A model generated the notes under the pieces. The model was not told the origin of the DNA and ran no database searches. It was given only the letters and a program-made list of their open reading frames with translations. Positions 9,796 to 19,200 of a stretch of 64,000 nt of DNA are shown piece by piece. The stretch comes from Tropicimonas sp033101155. GTDB lineage: Bacteria > Pseudomonadota > Alphaproteobacteria > Rhodobacterales > Rhodobacteraceae. The position numbers were made by a program, and so were the translations under genes. The DNA lies in the NCBI RefSeq assembly GCF_033101155.1, contig NZ_JAWMPX010000013.1, positions 1 to 64,000 on the forward strand. Reading direction: 5' to 3'. Positions within the stretch are counted from its first letter, which is position 1; each line of letters starts with the position of its first letter.

Positions 9796-10760
9796 AACCC
9801 GCGGTTGCGCGATTTCTTCCAAAGGCAGTCGGACTGATCTTTATCGCGCTGGCGATCTGGTTTCTCGCAAGGACCGTGGTTGAGAACCGACAAGCCCTGG
9901 CGGACTGGCGGCCGGATATCCGGGATATTGCCTTGATGGCCGGGCTTGGCGTGTTCTACGCCCTGTCCCTGCTCCTGTTGGCCGAGACATGGCATCGAAT
10001 CGTCAATCTCTTCGGCACCGAACCACGCAAACGCACATTCCAATCCTACACGGCGACACTCGTGGCGCGCTATATTCCGGGCAATATCGCGCATCTGATC
10101 GGGCGGGCGGCCTATCTCCGCAACGGATCGCTGGGAACGGGCGATCTCGGGCGGGCAACCCTGCTCGAACTGGCGATAACACCGCTCGGTGCGGTTCTCG
10201 CTCTGGCTCTGCTCTGGGTGAAGCTCCCGAAGGAAGACCTCCCCGTCGACCTGTCCGCACTTCCCTGGCCAGTTCCGCTGTTGGTGTGCGCAGCAGGTTT
10301 GTTTTCACTCCGCCTGTTCGCGCGGCAGGCCCGCATTGCAAAGGTCCTGCTGCCTGTCTTCTTCTCTGCCCTGTTCATGATCGGCCTCGGGACAAGTTTC
10401 GCTCTTCTTGCCGCGAGCGAGACGACGGTCGCCCTGCCCGTGGCCGCGGCAATTGCGATTTGCGCCTGGATCGCGGGGTATGTGACACCGGGGGCGCCGG
10501 GCGGCGTCGGAACACGGGAAGCGGTTCTGGTCGCCCTGATGTCCGCCGCAGGCTGTCCGGCGGACATGGCGATCGTGTTGAGCGTTCAACTCCGGCTGGT
10601 GACTCTGACCGGAGAGGTGCTTTGCACGGCGTTGGGTTGGCTGGCCTGGCCGTTCCTCCCGGGGCAGGCTGGCAAATCTGGGTGTCCTGAGACCTCACCA
10701 TGCCAGGTTTCGACTAACCCGTCCCCCCAACCTCCCCCCTCAGTCGAGCATGGGAAGTAG
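9792..10760 (+). CDS. UPF0104/AglD-like (LPG synthase transmembrane-type) membrane protein
   Basis: A 322-residue integral membrane protein with about eight hydrophobic helices. The conserved stretch YVTPGAPGGVGTREAV around residues 230-245 is the hallmark of the YbhN/AglD/UPF0104 family, related to the flippase domain of MprF. Such proteins are proposed to move or bind lipid-linked intermediates. It overlaps the methyltransferase stop by 4 bases (ATGA), indicating translational coupling. The C-terminal 35 residues after the last helix are proline- and serine-rich and look non-conserved. As fourth gene of the cluster it fits a lipid-linked glycan export step. The precise substrate is unknown. 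Confidence 0.8.
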   Translation: MKPAVARFLPKAVGLIFIALAIWFLARTVVENRQALADWRPDIRDIALMAGLGVFYALSLLLLAETWHRIVNLFGTEPRKRTFQSYTATLVARYIPGNIAHLIGRAAYLRNGSLGTGDLGRATLLELAITPLGAVLALALLWVKLPKEDLPVDLSALPWPVPLLVCAAGLFSLRLFARQARIAKVLLPVFFSALFMIGLGTSFALLAASETTVALPVAAAIAICAWIAGYVTPGAPGGVGTREAVLVALMSAAGCPADMAIVLSVQLRLVTLTGEVLCTALGWLAWPFLPGQAGKSGCPETSPCQVSTNPSPQPPPSVEHGK

Positions 10761-11067
10761 CACAGGACAGTCACGGCGGCTGCCAGCAGCGCGGTCGACG
10801 GGCGCCGGGCGACAATCACCGCGATCGACATCGGGTAGCCGTACTCGCTCCGCAAAAGACAGGTCACCACGGGCTTTCGTCCCAGACGCTGGTGAGCAGC
10901 CCCAATTGAGGGGTCAAGTTCGGATGCGAGCGCATGGTCAGATGTTTTCTGACGCCGGTGGATCGAGACCGCGGCAAATCGGCCGGCTCTTGCGTTCGGT
11001 AGGTGTTCCGAGGGATACGGCGGCGCATAGACCTGCCTTGGGCGGACCATCGAAAGCCGATAGCGCA
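10761..11067. other. Intergenic region, no gene seen
   Basis: About 300 bp upstream of the cysteine-cluster gene. The downstream frame is open back to 10750, but nothing in that extension resembles a protein domain and no ribosome-binding site supports the earlier start. No dyad or promoter was convincing. Confidence 0.5.
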
Positions 11068-11592
11068 ATGCCTCAGACCGACTTACTCAAAACAGATTGT
11101 TCGAAATGCGCAGCTCTTTGCTGTGTCGTGCTGGCTTTCGACAAGGGCAAGGATTTCGCATTTGACAAGAATCCCGGGGAGCCGTGCCGGAACCTGTCGG
11201 GGCACAGTTGCACGATCCATGACAGGCTGAGGCAAGACGGGTTTCCGGGTTGCGTCGCCTATGAGTGCCTCGGTGCCGGCAACCGTGTCGTTCAGGAGGT
11301 TTTCGATGGGCAAACCTGGCAGACGGACCCCCGCCTCGTCCGCGTGATGATGGAAGCTTTCTCGGCCATGTGCGAAGTCCACAAGCGCATCGACTTGCTG
11401 CGGGCCGCCGGGACAGTGTCGCTTGAGCCGCGCGACGAGCAGACACGTCGGGACTTCCTTGCGCATCTCGAGCAGCATCCGTGGAATGGGCCTGACCTCA
11501 ATGAGTTCGAGGTGGGTCTGGCGTTGGAGATCGACATCTTCATCCACGGGATCAGCGAACATCTGCCCGCCGCATTCTCCGCCCGAAGGTAA
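11068..11592 (+). CDS. YkgJ-like cysteine-cluster protein (putative Zn/Fe chelating)
   Basis: A 174-residue cytosolic protein. Eight cysteines lie in its first 70 residues: C11, C14, C18 and C19 (C-x2-C-x3-CC), then C40, C48, C62 and C67. This spacing resembles the CxxCxxxCC clusters of YkgJ-family (CxxCxxCC) proteins, thought to bind zinc or an iron-sulfur cluster. The rest is helical and acidic with no further motif. The start at 11068 places the first cysteine cluster right at the N-terminus, as in the family. It precedes the octaheme cytochrome on the same strand but is separated by about 500 bp, so co-transcription is unlikely. Confidence 0.7.
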   Translation: MPQTDLLKTDCSKCAALCCVVLAFDKGKDFAFDKNPGEPCRNLSGHSCTIHDRLRQDGFPGCVAYECLGAGNRVVQEVFDGQTWQTDPRLVRVMMEAFSAMCEVHKRIDLLRAAGTVSLEPRDEQTRRDFLAHLEQHPWNGPDLNEFEVGLALEIDIFIHGISEHLPAAFSARR

Positions 11593-12107
11593 GCCTGCCA
11601 GGTTTGCCGGCCGAGTTGCGCCTTTGAGCGCATTCCGGCACGTATTCACCGGCAAGGCGCCGCAGAGCGCAGCCATAGGCCGACCAAGCGGCGCACGGTC
11701 ATGAAATGCGTCCAACGGCTACGAGAGTTCCATTTTCCGGGCCAGACGTGCCACCCTTCTTTTGCCGCGCTTGCACCTGACGCCATCAGGGCGGCGCGCA
11801 AACTGTGGTGCCCTCGGGAGAAATGCTGGCGCGGCGGGTTGACCTTGTTCCGGGTGCGTTAAATCCGCGCGACTTTGGGTCATATGCTGTATTTCACACA
11901 TATAAATTTTCCCAACTTAAACCGGAGGCTAATTTTTTTAAGAAACATGTCCGAAACAAAAGGCATACCACACAGATATATTTCTGTTTTTGTAAACATA
12001 TTAAAACATTCAAATACTGTGTTGTGTCATGGATTCAACACTCCCACGGGTGTTTGATGGGCTCATTCAGGACCGCTGAAACACCCGGATGATGGAGGGA
12101 CATCAAC
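11593..12107. promoter_or_regulatory. AT-rich leader and promoter region of the octaheme cytochrome operon
   Basis: From about 11880 to 12045 the sequence becomes strikingly AT-rich, with runs of T and A, in an otherwise GC-rich window. No open frame here looks like a gene. The region ends with GGAGGG in front of the ATG at 12108. It carries a small dyad GTGTTG-N11-CAACAC at 12019-12041 and a larger one at 12047-12087 (listed separately). No good FNR/NNR box (TTGAT-N4-ATCAA) was found. Confidence 0.55.
12047..12087 (+). promoter_or_regulatory. Inverted repeat just upstream of the octaheme cytochrome start
   Basis: CGGGTGTTT (12047-12055) and AAACACCCG (12079-12087) form perfect 9-bp arms around a 23-base spacer, ending 6 bases before the Shine-Dalgarno GGAGGG. 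It may be an operator for a dimeric regulator or an mRNA stem near the ribosome-binding site. Confidence 0.45.
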
Positions 12108-13751
12108 ATGATTTCCGCAAGATCACTGGCTGCTGTGGGCCTGACCCTTGCACTCGCAGGGGCCGGGGTCGCCGTAGCTCAGAGCACAGGAGCGCCACCT
12201 GCGGAAGGCTCCACAAGCACTGTCGACCATACCAAGCTGGAAGCGCTGCAGAAGGCGTTTGCAACCGGCCCCGAGGTCACGGCAGCTTGTCTCTCCTGCC
12301 ACACGGAAGCGTCCGATCAGGTCAAACAGTCCGTTCACTGGACCTGGGATTACGAGCATCCCGACACGGCGCAGGATCTCGGCAAGAACAACGTCATCAA
12401 TTCCTATTGCGTCGGCGTGGCCGCAAACGAGCCGCGTTGCACCTCCTGCCATGTTGGCTACGGTTGGACCGACATGGCCTCCCCGCCGCCAATGGAGGCG
12501 AATGCGGTGGATTGCCTTGTCTGCCACGACAAGTCCGACACCTATTTCAAGATCCCTGCCGGGGCTGGCAAGCCCTTTGGCAAGGAGGTCAAGGAAGGGG
12601 CGGTCACCAACACCGGCAAACCCGCCAAACCGGTCGATTTGACACTGGCCGCGCAGAGCGTCGGCCTGCCGGATCGGGACAATTGCGGAAACTGCCACTT
12701 CTACGGCGGCGGCGGCGATAACGTGAAGCACGGGGACCTGTCCTCGGTGTTGCACAATCCCGACGAGAGCATCGACGTGCACATGGCCGAGGACGGGCTG
12801 AACTTCACCTGTTCGACCTGCCATGTCTCCAACGAGCACCAGTGGCACGGTTCGCGCTACAACGTGACCGCCAAGGACACCGAGGGCGCTCCGCCTCCGG
12901 GCCAGCGGCATGACGTCTCCACCTGCGAGAGCTGCCACGATACCGAGCCGCATGACAGCCTGACGGTGATCGGCTTCAAGCTGAACTCGCATCGCGACAA
13001 GATCGCCTGCCAGACCTGCCATATCCCGACCTATGCCAAGGGCGGCGTGCCGACCAAGACGGTCTGGGACTGGTCGACGGCCGGTCGCATGAGCGACGAA
13101 GGCAAACCCTACAAGGAGGCAAAATACGAAAGCGCCAGCGGCAAGAAGAAGCCGACCTACGTGACCCAGAAGGGCGATTTCGAATGGGGTGAGGACCTGC
13201 AGCCGGAGTATTACTGGTTCGACGGACAGATCCAGTATGCCAATACCGACAAGGAGGTCGTTCCCGGCGAGATCATGCTGGTCAACACGATCTCCGGCAG
13301 CCAGGAGGATGACACGGCGCGTGTCTGGCCCTTCAAGGTCATGCGCGGCAAGCAGCCCTACGACACCGAGCGCAACCGGCTGCTCTATCCGCATCTCTTC
13401 GGACCGGGCTCGGAGACGGCTTATTGGGGCAAATGGGATTGGGACACCTCCTTCAAAGCGGGCGCGGCCGCGGCGGGCACCGAGTATTCGGGCAGCTACG
13501 ACTTCGTCTCGACCGAGATGTTCTGGCCGATCACCCACATGGTCGCCCCGGCAAAGGACGCCGTGAACTGCGAAGAATGCCACAAGAAGGACGGGCGCCT
13601 GGCCAATATCGCCGGCATCCACATCCCCGGCGCCAACCCGATGGGACCGGGCGGCAAGCTCGGCGCGCTGATCCTCGCGTTGACGCTGGCAGGCATCCTC
13701 TTCCACGGGCTCGCGCGTCTCTTTGGCCGCAACAGCAGAAAGGAGCAGTAA
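12108..13751 (+). CDS. Octaheme c-type cytochrome, tetrathionate reductase family
   Basis: A 547-residue exported multiheme cytochrome. A signal peptide covers residues 1-25 (cleavage after AVAQ). Eight CxxCH haem sites begin at C61, C111, C136, C193, C235, C273, C301 and C488. Seven haems packed in the first 305 residues and a lone last one is the layout of the Shewanella octaheme tetrathionate reductase (OTR) family, which can reduce tetrathionate, nitrite and hydroxylamine in vitro. A hydrophobic helix (about 517-538) with a basic tail anchors the C-terminus in the membrane. The cytochrome b gene follows directly, so electrons probably come from the quinone pool. The physiological substrate cannot be assigned from sequence. 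Confidence 0.9.
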   Translation: MISARSLAAVGLTLALAGAGVAVAQSTGAPPAEGSTSTVDHTKLEALQKAFATGPEVTAACLSCHTEASDQVKQSVHWTWDYEHPDTAQDLGKNNVINSYCVGVAANEPRCTSCHVGYGWTDMASPPPMEANAVDCLVCHDKSDTYFKIPAGAGKPFGKEVKEGAVTNTGKPAKPVDLTLAAQSVGLPDRDNCGNCHFYGGGGDNVKHGDLSSVLHNPDESIDVHMAEDGLNFTCSTCHVSNEHQWHGSRYNVTAKDTEGAPPPGQRHDVSTCESCHDTEPHDSLTVIGFKLNSHRDKIACQTCHIPTYAKGGVPTKTVWDWSTAGRMSDEGKPYKEAKYESASGKKKPTYVTQKGDFEWGEDLQPEYYWFDGQIQYANTDKEVVPGEIMLVNTISGSQEDDTARVWPFKVMRGKQPYDTERNRLLYPHLFGPGSETAYWGKWDWDTSFKAGAAAAGTEYSGSYDFVSTEMFWPITHMVAPAKDAVNCEECHKKDGRLANIAGIHIPGANPMGPGGKLGALILALTLAGILFHGLARLFGRNSRKEQ

Positions 13752-13752
13752 G

Positions 13753-14415
13753 ATGATCCAGAGAACCGTCCAGATCTTCCCGCCCTTCGAGCGCTTCTAT
13801 CACTGGGCGCAGGTCGTGCTCGTCATCCTGATGACCTATACCGGCTTCCGGCTCTACGGCATCCATGAATGGATGGCCTATGACCAGGCGGTGCTGTGGC
13901 ACACCTATTCGGCGCTGCTGCTGATGCTGCTCTGGGTCTTTGCCATCTTCTGGCACCTGACCACAGGGACCTGGCGGCATTACGTGCCGACCACGGACGG
14001 GCTCATCCACGTGATGCGCTTCTACAGCTTCGGCATCTTCAAGGGCGAGGACCATCCCTATCGCAAGGTCTACTGGCGCAAGCACAACCCGCTTCAGTCC
14101 ATGGCCTACCTGGCGCTGAAGGTGCTGGTCTTCCCGCTGATCTGGATCACCGGGATTGCCTATCTGACCTATCGGCTCTGGGAGCCGGCGGCCGGGTCGG
14201 GCTTCTGGATCGAGATCGTCGGCAACCTGCATGTGCTGGCAGCCTTCGGCATCCTCTCCTTCATCGTCATGCATCTCTACCTGATGACGACCGGGCATTC
14301 GATCTGGCATCACGTCAAGCCGATGTTCACCGGCTATGACGAGGTGGAACTGACGCCGGCGGAAGAAGCCTATCTCGAACAGGACGAACCGGGCCGGATC
14401 AAACCGGCAGGATAA
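13753..14415 (+). CDS. Cytochrome b561-type membrane subunit (quinol-oxidising partner of the octaheme cytochrome)
   Basis: A 220-residue, four- to five-helix membrane protein of the thiosulfate-reductase/formate-dehydrogenase cytochrome b superfamily. Histidines likely to ligate two b haems are H17 (in FYHW), H50 and H68 on the early helices and H160, H174 and H182 on the late ones. The ATG follows the octaheme stop by one base, with AGGAG upstream, so the two are translationally coupled. I reject an earlier in-frame start at 13723 because it lies inside the cytochrome c gene. It would pass electrons between the quinone pool and the anchored octaheme protein. Confidence 0.88.
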   Translation: MIQRTVQIFPPFERFYHWAQVVLVILMTYTGFRLYGIHEWMAYDQAVLWHTYSALLLMLLWVFAIFWHLTTGTWRHYVPTTDGLIHVMRFYSFGIFKGEDHPYRKVYWRKHNPLQSMAYLALKVLVFPLIWITGIAYLTYRLWEPAAGSGFWIEIVGNLHVLAAFGILSFIVMHLYLMTTGHSIWHHVKPMFTGYDEVELTPAEEAYLEQDEPGRIKPAG

Positions 14416-14436
14416 GCCGCTTCATCATCGCGTTGG

Positions 14437-14458
14437 ATGCCCCGGATCACCGGGGCAT
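14437..14458 (+). terminator. Hairpin terminator after the octaheme/cytochrome b operon
   Basis: Perfect 9-bp stem ATGCCCCGG/CCGGGGCAT with tetraloop ATCA, 22 bases after the cytochrome b stop. A moderately T-rich stretch (TCTGCTGTCT) follows. Confidence 0.65.
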
Positions 14459-14735
14459 TCTGCTGTCTGACGGTGCCGCCGGCCAGCCAGGTCCCGTGTC
14501 GCCCACCGAGCGACGTCCATCTGGAAATGTTCAAGATGCGGAAAGGGACCGGATCGCGCAAAGGAGCGCAGCTTTCAGATCCGGGCGCGTCCGGCCGGCA
14601 GACCGCGGCTGCGCCAATTTGCGGCTCACCCACCACCATAATGTCGCATCACTTCATTGAGTCCGTTGACGACGGAACAGCGCCCATGGAACGTACCACC
14701 ATCAACGCATAAACATATTCGCAGGAATTGATCTG

Positions 14736-16223
14736 ATGGGAACCATCGCTCGCACGAGCTTCGGCCTGGCAATCGGAGGCGTCTCGCTGGCGCTGCTTCT
14801 GACAGCGGCCGGGATTGTCCATGATGCCTGGCAGGATCGGGTTGGAAGCGCGACGAAGAAGAAACAGCCCCGCGAGCGGGCCTATTCGGTCAATGTCGAA
14901 ACCCTTCTGGCAGAGACGGTTTCGCCGATCATCACCGCCTATGGGCACCTGGAGAGCGGCCGGACGCTTGAGTTGCGCGCAGCCGTCGCCGGGAAACTGG
15001 TTTCGCTGTCGGAGGGGTTCCGCGATGGCGGGGTCGTGGCGGCTGGCGACGTGCTCTTTGCCATCGACCCGGCGAAACTCGAAACCGCGGTTGCCCTCGC
15101 GGAGACGGATGTTGCGGAAGCGGAGGCGACATTGGCCGAGGCGGCGGCGGCGCTCGAACTGGCGCGGCTCGAGGCGGACGCCTCACAGGAACAGCTCGAC
15201 CTGCGCGTGCAGGCTGCGGAGCGTCAGCAGGGCTTGCGCGACCGGGGCGTGACCACGGAAGCCGAGCTGGAGACGGCGGTGCTTGCCCGGGCTGCAGCGG
15301 CACAGACATTGCTGAACCGCCAGCAGGTCGTTGCCGGGGATGAAGCCCGGATGGCGCAGGCAGAGATTACCCTCCGCCGGGAAACCATCGCACTGGAGGA
15401 AGCCCGGCGGGACCTTGCGGAGGCCGAGCACCGTGCGCCCTTCGCCGGGATCGTCAGCGATGTCACCGCGATCGAAGGCCGGCTTGTCTCGACCAATGAG
15501 CAGCTCGGGGAGTTGATCGACAGCTCCGCGCTGGAGGTCGCCTTCCGGGTGACCAACAACCAGTATGCGCGCCTGCTGAACGACAAGGGCGAGATGCGGA
15601 AAGCCGATGTCGAACTGCTGGTGCAGCGTGGCCGGAATACGACGACCTTACCCGCCAAGCTGGATCGCGCCGGCGCCGAGCGGGAGGAAGGGCAGATCGG
15701 ACGCCTCGTCTATGCGCGGCTGGTGGAGCCGGATCCGAATTTCGTCCAACAGGGTGATTTCGTGACCGTCCGCATCCCCGAGCGCCCGCTGGAAGGCGTG
15801 GCCCGAATCCCGACCACCGCCATCACGACAGATGGTCGCCTCCTGCTGATCGGAGAGGATAACCGGCTCGTCGAGCACCAGGCGACACTGCTGCGACACC
15901 AGGGCGACGAGATCATCGTCGGCGATGTGCCCTTCGGGGAGCGCTTCGTCGAGGTGCGCGCCCTGCAGCTCGGACCGGGTATCCAGGTGACGCCCGTGGA
16001 ACCTGAGCCAGTAGGTATGCAACCCGCCGCGCCGGCAGCGCCACCTGCGCCCGCCGTGATCGCGCTGGACGAGGACCGCCGCACCGCCATCATCGCCTTC
16101 ATCGAGGCCAGCGAACAGATGAAGCCGGAGAAGCGGGCGCAATGGCTGGCCGAACTGGCGCAGCCCGAGGTGCCTCGCAGCACGGTGGAGAAATTCGAAG
16201 CCAAGATCGCGGAGAGCCAGTGA
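14736..16223 (+). CDS. RND efflux periplasmic adaptor (membrane fusion protein)
   Basis: A 495-residue HlyD/AcrA-type adaptor. The N-terminus has one membrane helix (about 8-28). Then come the lipoyl half-motif (LRAAVAGKLVSLSEGFRDGG), a long alanine/glutamate-rich coiled-coil hairpin (about 115-225), the returning lipoyl half (RAPFAGIVSDV) and beta-barrel domains. From about residue 430 there is an unusual C-terminal tail: a proline/alanine linker, then a 65-residue charged helical segment not typical of AcrA. It couples the inner-membrane RND pump, which overlaps its stop codon by one base (TGATG), to an outer-membrane channel. No outer-membrane channel gene is adjacent. Confidence 0.9.
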   Translation: MGTIARTSFGLAIGGVSLALLLTAAGIVHDAWQDRVGSATKKKQPRERAYSVNVETLLAETVSPIITAYGHLESGRTLELRAAVAGKLVSLSEGFRDGGVVAAGDVLFAIDPAKLETAVALAETDVAEAEATLAEAAAALELARLEADASQEQLDLRVQAAERQQGLRDRGVTTEAELETAVLARAAAAQTLLNRQQVVAGDEARMAQAEITLRRETIALEEARRDLAEAEHRAPFAGIVSDVTAIEGRLVSTNEQLGELIDSSALEVAFRVTNNQYARLLNDKGEMRKADVELLVQRGRNTTTLPAKLDRAGAEREEGQIGRLVYARLVEPDPNFVQQGDFVTVRIPERPLEGVARIPTTAITTDGRLLLIGEDNRLVEHQATLLRHQGDEIIVGDVPFGERFVEVRALQLGPGIQVTPVEPEPVGMQPAAPAAPPAPAVIALDEDRRTAIIAFIEASEQMKPEKRAQWLAELAQPEVPRSTVEKFEAKIAESQ

Positions 16224-19200
16224 TGTCCGCGCAATCGACCGGGCTGCTGGGCTATTTCACCCGCCACAACACCGCCGCCAGCTTCGTCATGGTGGTGATG
16301 CTGGTCCTCGGGATCGCGGCGACCGGCAAGATCCGCTCCCAGTTCTTCCCCGATGTGGTGATCGACACAGTCACCGTCACGGTGGATTGGGACGGCGCCG
16401 GGCCAGAAGGGCTCGACCGCTCGGTCGTGGCATTGCTGGAACCGGCCTTGCAGGGCGTTGAAGGGGTGACGGAGTCCACGGCTGTGTCCAAGGACGGCTC
16501 GACGACGGTGACACTGGTCCTGGAACCGGGCTGGGACATGGCGCGCGCCACCGAGGACGTGAAAGCAGCCGTCGATAGCGTCAAGACGCTGCCCGATAGC
16601 ACCGAAGAGCCGGTTGTTCGGCGCGGCGCCTGGCGGGACAAGGTGACGGAGGTGGTCATTTCCGGCCCCATCGCGCCAGACCAGCTTGGCCGGATCGGGG
16701 ACGAGTTCGTCTCCCGCCTCTACCGCCAGGGCATCACGCGTACCGCGATCACCGGCGTTGCCGCGCCACAGATTGAGGTGGCGGTGCCGGAAGTGTCGCG
16801 CATCCGCCACGACATCTCGATGGAGGAAGTCGCCGAGGCCATCTCGCGCGAGGTCGATACCCGCCCCGCCGGTGAGGTCTCCGGTGGATCGGTGCGTCTG
16901 CGCGCGGGCGAGGAGACCCGCGATGCGGATGCAATCCGCAACCTCGTGATCCGGGTGAACCCGGACGGCTCCAAGCTCTACCTGCGCAATGTCGGACGTG
17001 TGAACGTGACCGGCGCGGATGAGGGCCGCGCCTATTTCGTCGGCGACACTCCCGCCGTGCTGATCCGCGTGGATCGCTCGGCGGAGGGCGATGCGATCAA
17101 GATGGAAGCAACGGTTCGCGCCCTGGCGGCGGAGATGGCACCCGAACTGCCCGAAGGCGTGCAGGTCCAGTTGATCAACACCCGTGCCAAGGACATCACA
17201 GACCGGCTCGACATCCTGATCGAGAACGGGCTTTCGGGCCTCGCCCTGGTGCTGATAACGCTTTTCCTGTTCCTTTCGGCGCGCACGGCTTTCTGGGTGG
17301 CGATGGGCATTCCTGTCTCCATGCTGGCGGCCATCGCGGTCATGTATGCGGCCGGCCTGACCATCAACATGATGTCGCTTTTCGCGCTCATCATAACGCT
17401 CGGCATCGTGGTGGACGACGCCATCGTCGTCGCCGAACATGCCGATTTCCGGCATCGCTCGCTGGGCGAGGCCCCCGGCCTGGCACCGGTCAACGCGATC
17501 CGGCGGATGCTCGGGCCGGTCTTCGCCTCCACCATCACCACCGTGCTGGCCTTTGTCGGGCTGCTCTTCGTCGGCGGCGGGTTCGGGCGCCTGATTGCCG
17601 ATATCCCCTTCGTGGTGGCCGCCGTTCTGGTCGCCTCGCTGATCGAGAGCTTCATCATCCTGCCCAACCACATGCGTCACGCGCTGGAGGCCAGCCCAAA
17701 ACGCCATTGGTATGACTGGCCTTCCACGCAGTTCAACCGCGGCTTCTCCTGGCTGAGCGAAACCCTCTTCGCGCCCTTCATGCATTGGGTGATCCGGCTG
17801 CGCTATGCGGTCATCTCGGCGATGATCCTGCTGCTGGCGGCCTCCTTCTCGACGGTGCTGCGCGGCGACGTGCCCTGGGCCTTCTTCACGCCCCCCGAAC
17901 GCGGCTCGGTGACCGGCAATTTCGCCTTCCTGCCCGGGGTCACCCGCGAGGACGCACGCGCCATGGCGCAAGAGCTTGACCGCGCGGTGGCCGCCGTGTC
18001 CGAGGAGCTGACCGCCGTCGATGGCGGCTCGCCCGTGATCCATTCCGTGACCCAGGTCGGCGGCACCGCCGGCAAGGGCATCCCCGGCGAGGCGACACTG
18101 GATCCGGACGCGCTCGGCTCCATCGATATTGGCCTTGTCGGCTCGGACGAGCGCGATTTCTCGGCGCAGGATTTCGTGCGCGCGCTGCAACAGGAGGTCA
18201 CCCGCCCCGCAGGGCTCGCGCTCCTCTCCTTCCGCAGCCAGGGCGCGGGGCCGGGCGGCGACTCGCTTGCAGTGAATTTCTACGGCCCGGATTCCTTTGT
18301 TCTGAAAGCTGCCGCGAGAGACCTGACCGCCGCGCTTGGCGATTACCCGGAGGTGACCGGGCTGCAAGACAGCCTGCCGATGGGCAAGGAAGACATGGTG
18401 CTCCGGCTCACGCCGCTGGGCGAGGCGCTCGGCTTCACCACCGAAGCCATCGGCGCCGAGCTGTTCGCGCGGCTGAACGGCATCACGGCGGCCGAATTCC
18501 CCGCCGGCACCCGCACCACCGAGATCACCGTGCGCCTGCCGGAGGCCGAACAGCAGGGCGATTTCCTGCAATCGACCCGGATGCGCACGCCGACCGGCGA
18601 ATGGGTGCCACTGGGGGAAATCGTCACCACCTCCAGCAGCCCGGCCTTCTCCACCGTGAACCGGGAAAATGGCCGCCGCCTTGTCACCGTCACTGGCAGC
18701 CTCGCCGAAGACAGCCCGGAACGCGCCGCCGAGATCGGGGCGGCGTTGCGCAGCGAGATCCTTCCGGAGATTGCCGAGCGCTACAATCTCGACTGGGAAC
18801 TCGGCGGGCTCTCGATGCAGGAAGACGCCTTTCTCGACGAGGCCATGATGGGCTTCCTGCTCTGCATCCTCGGGATCTATCTCGTGCTGGGCTGGGTCTT
18901 CGGAAGCTGGTTCCGGCCATTGATCGTGCTCGCCGTCATCCCCTTCGGGCTGATCGGCACGATCTGGGGACACGCGCAATTCGGGCTGGCCATGTCACTC
19001 TTCACCGTGATCGGGCTGATCGGCATGTCGGGGATCATCATCAATGACGCCATCGTGCTGGTGACAACGGTGCAGGACTATGCGCGCCACAAGGCGATCG
19101 TGCCGGCCGCCGTGGCCGGCGCAAAGGACCGCCTGCGGCCGATCCTGCTCACCACGCTGACAACCGTCCTCGGCCTCGCCCCCCTGATGTTCGAGGAGAG

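Noticed and set aside
12123..13706. 527-residue minus-strand open frame
   Set aside because: Antisense of the octaheme cytochrome; eight CxxCH sites prove the plus strand.
15710..18979. 1089-residue open frame on the minus strand
   Set aside because: It lies opposite the RND adaptor and pump genes, which have clear motifs. It is full of D, H, G, R and Q, as expected from an antisense frame of GC-rich coding DNA, and has no domain.
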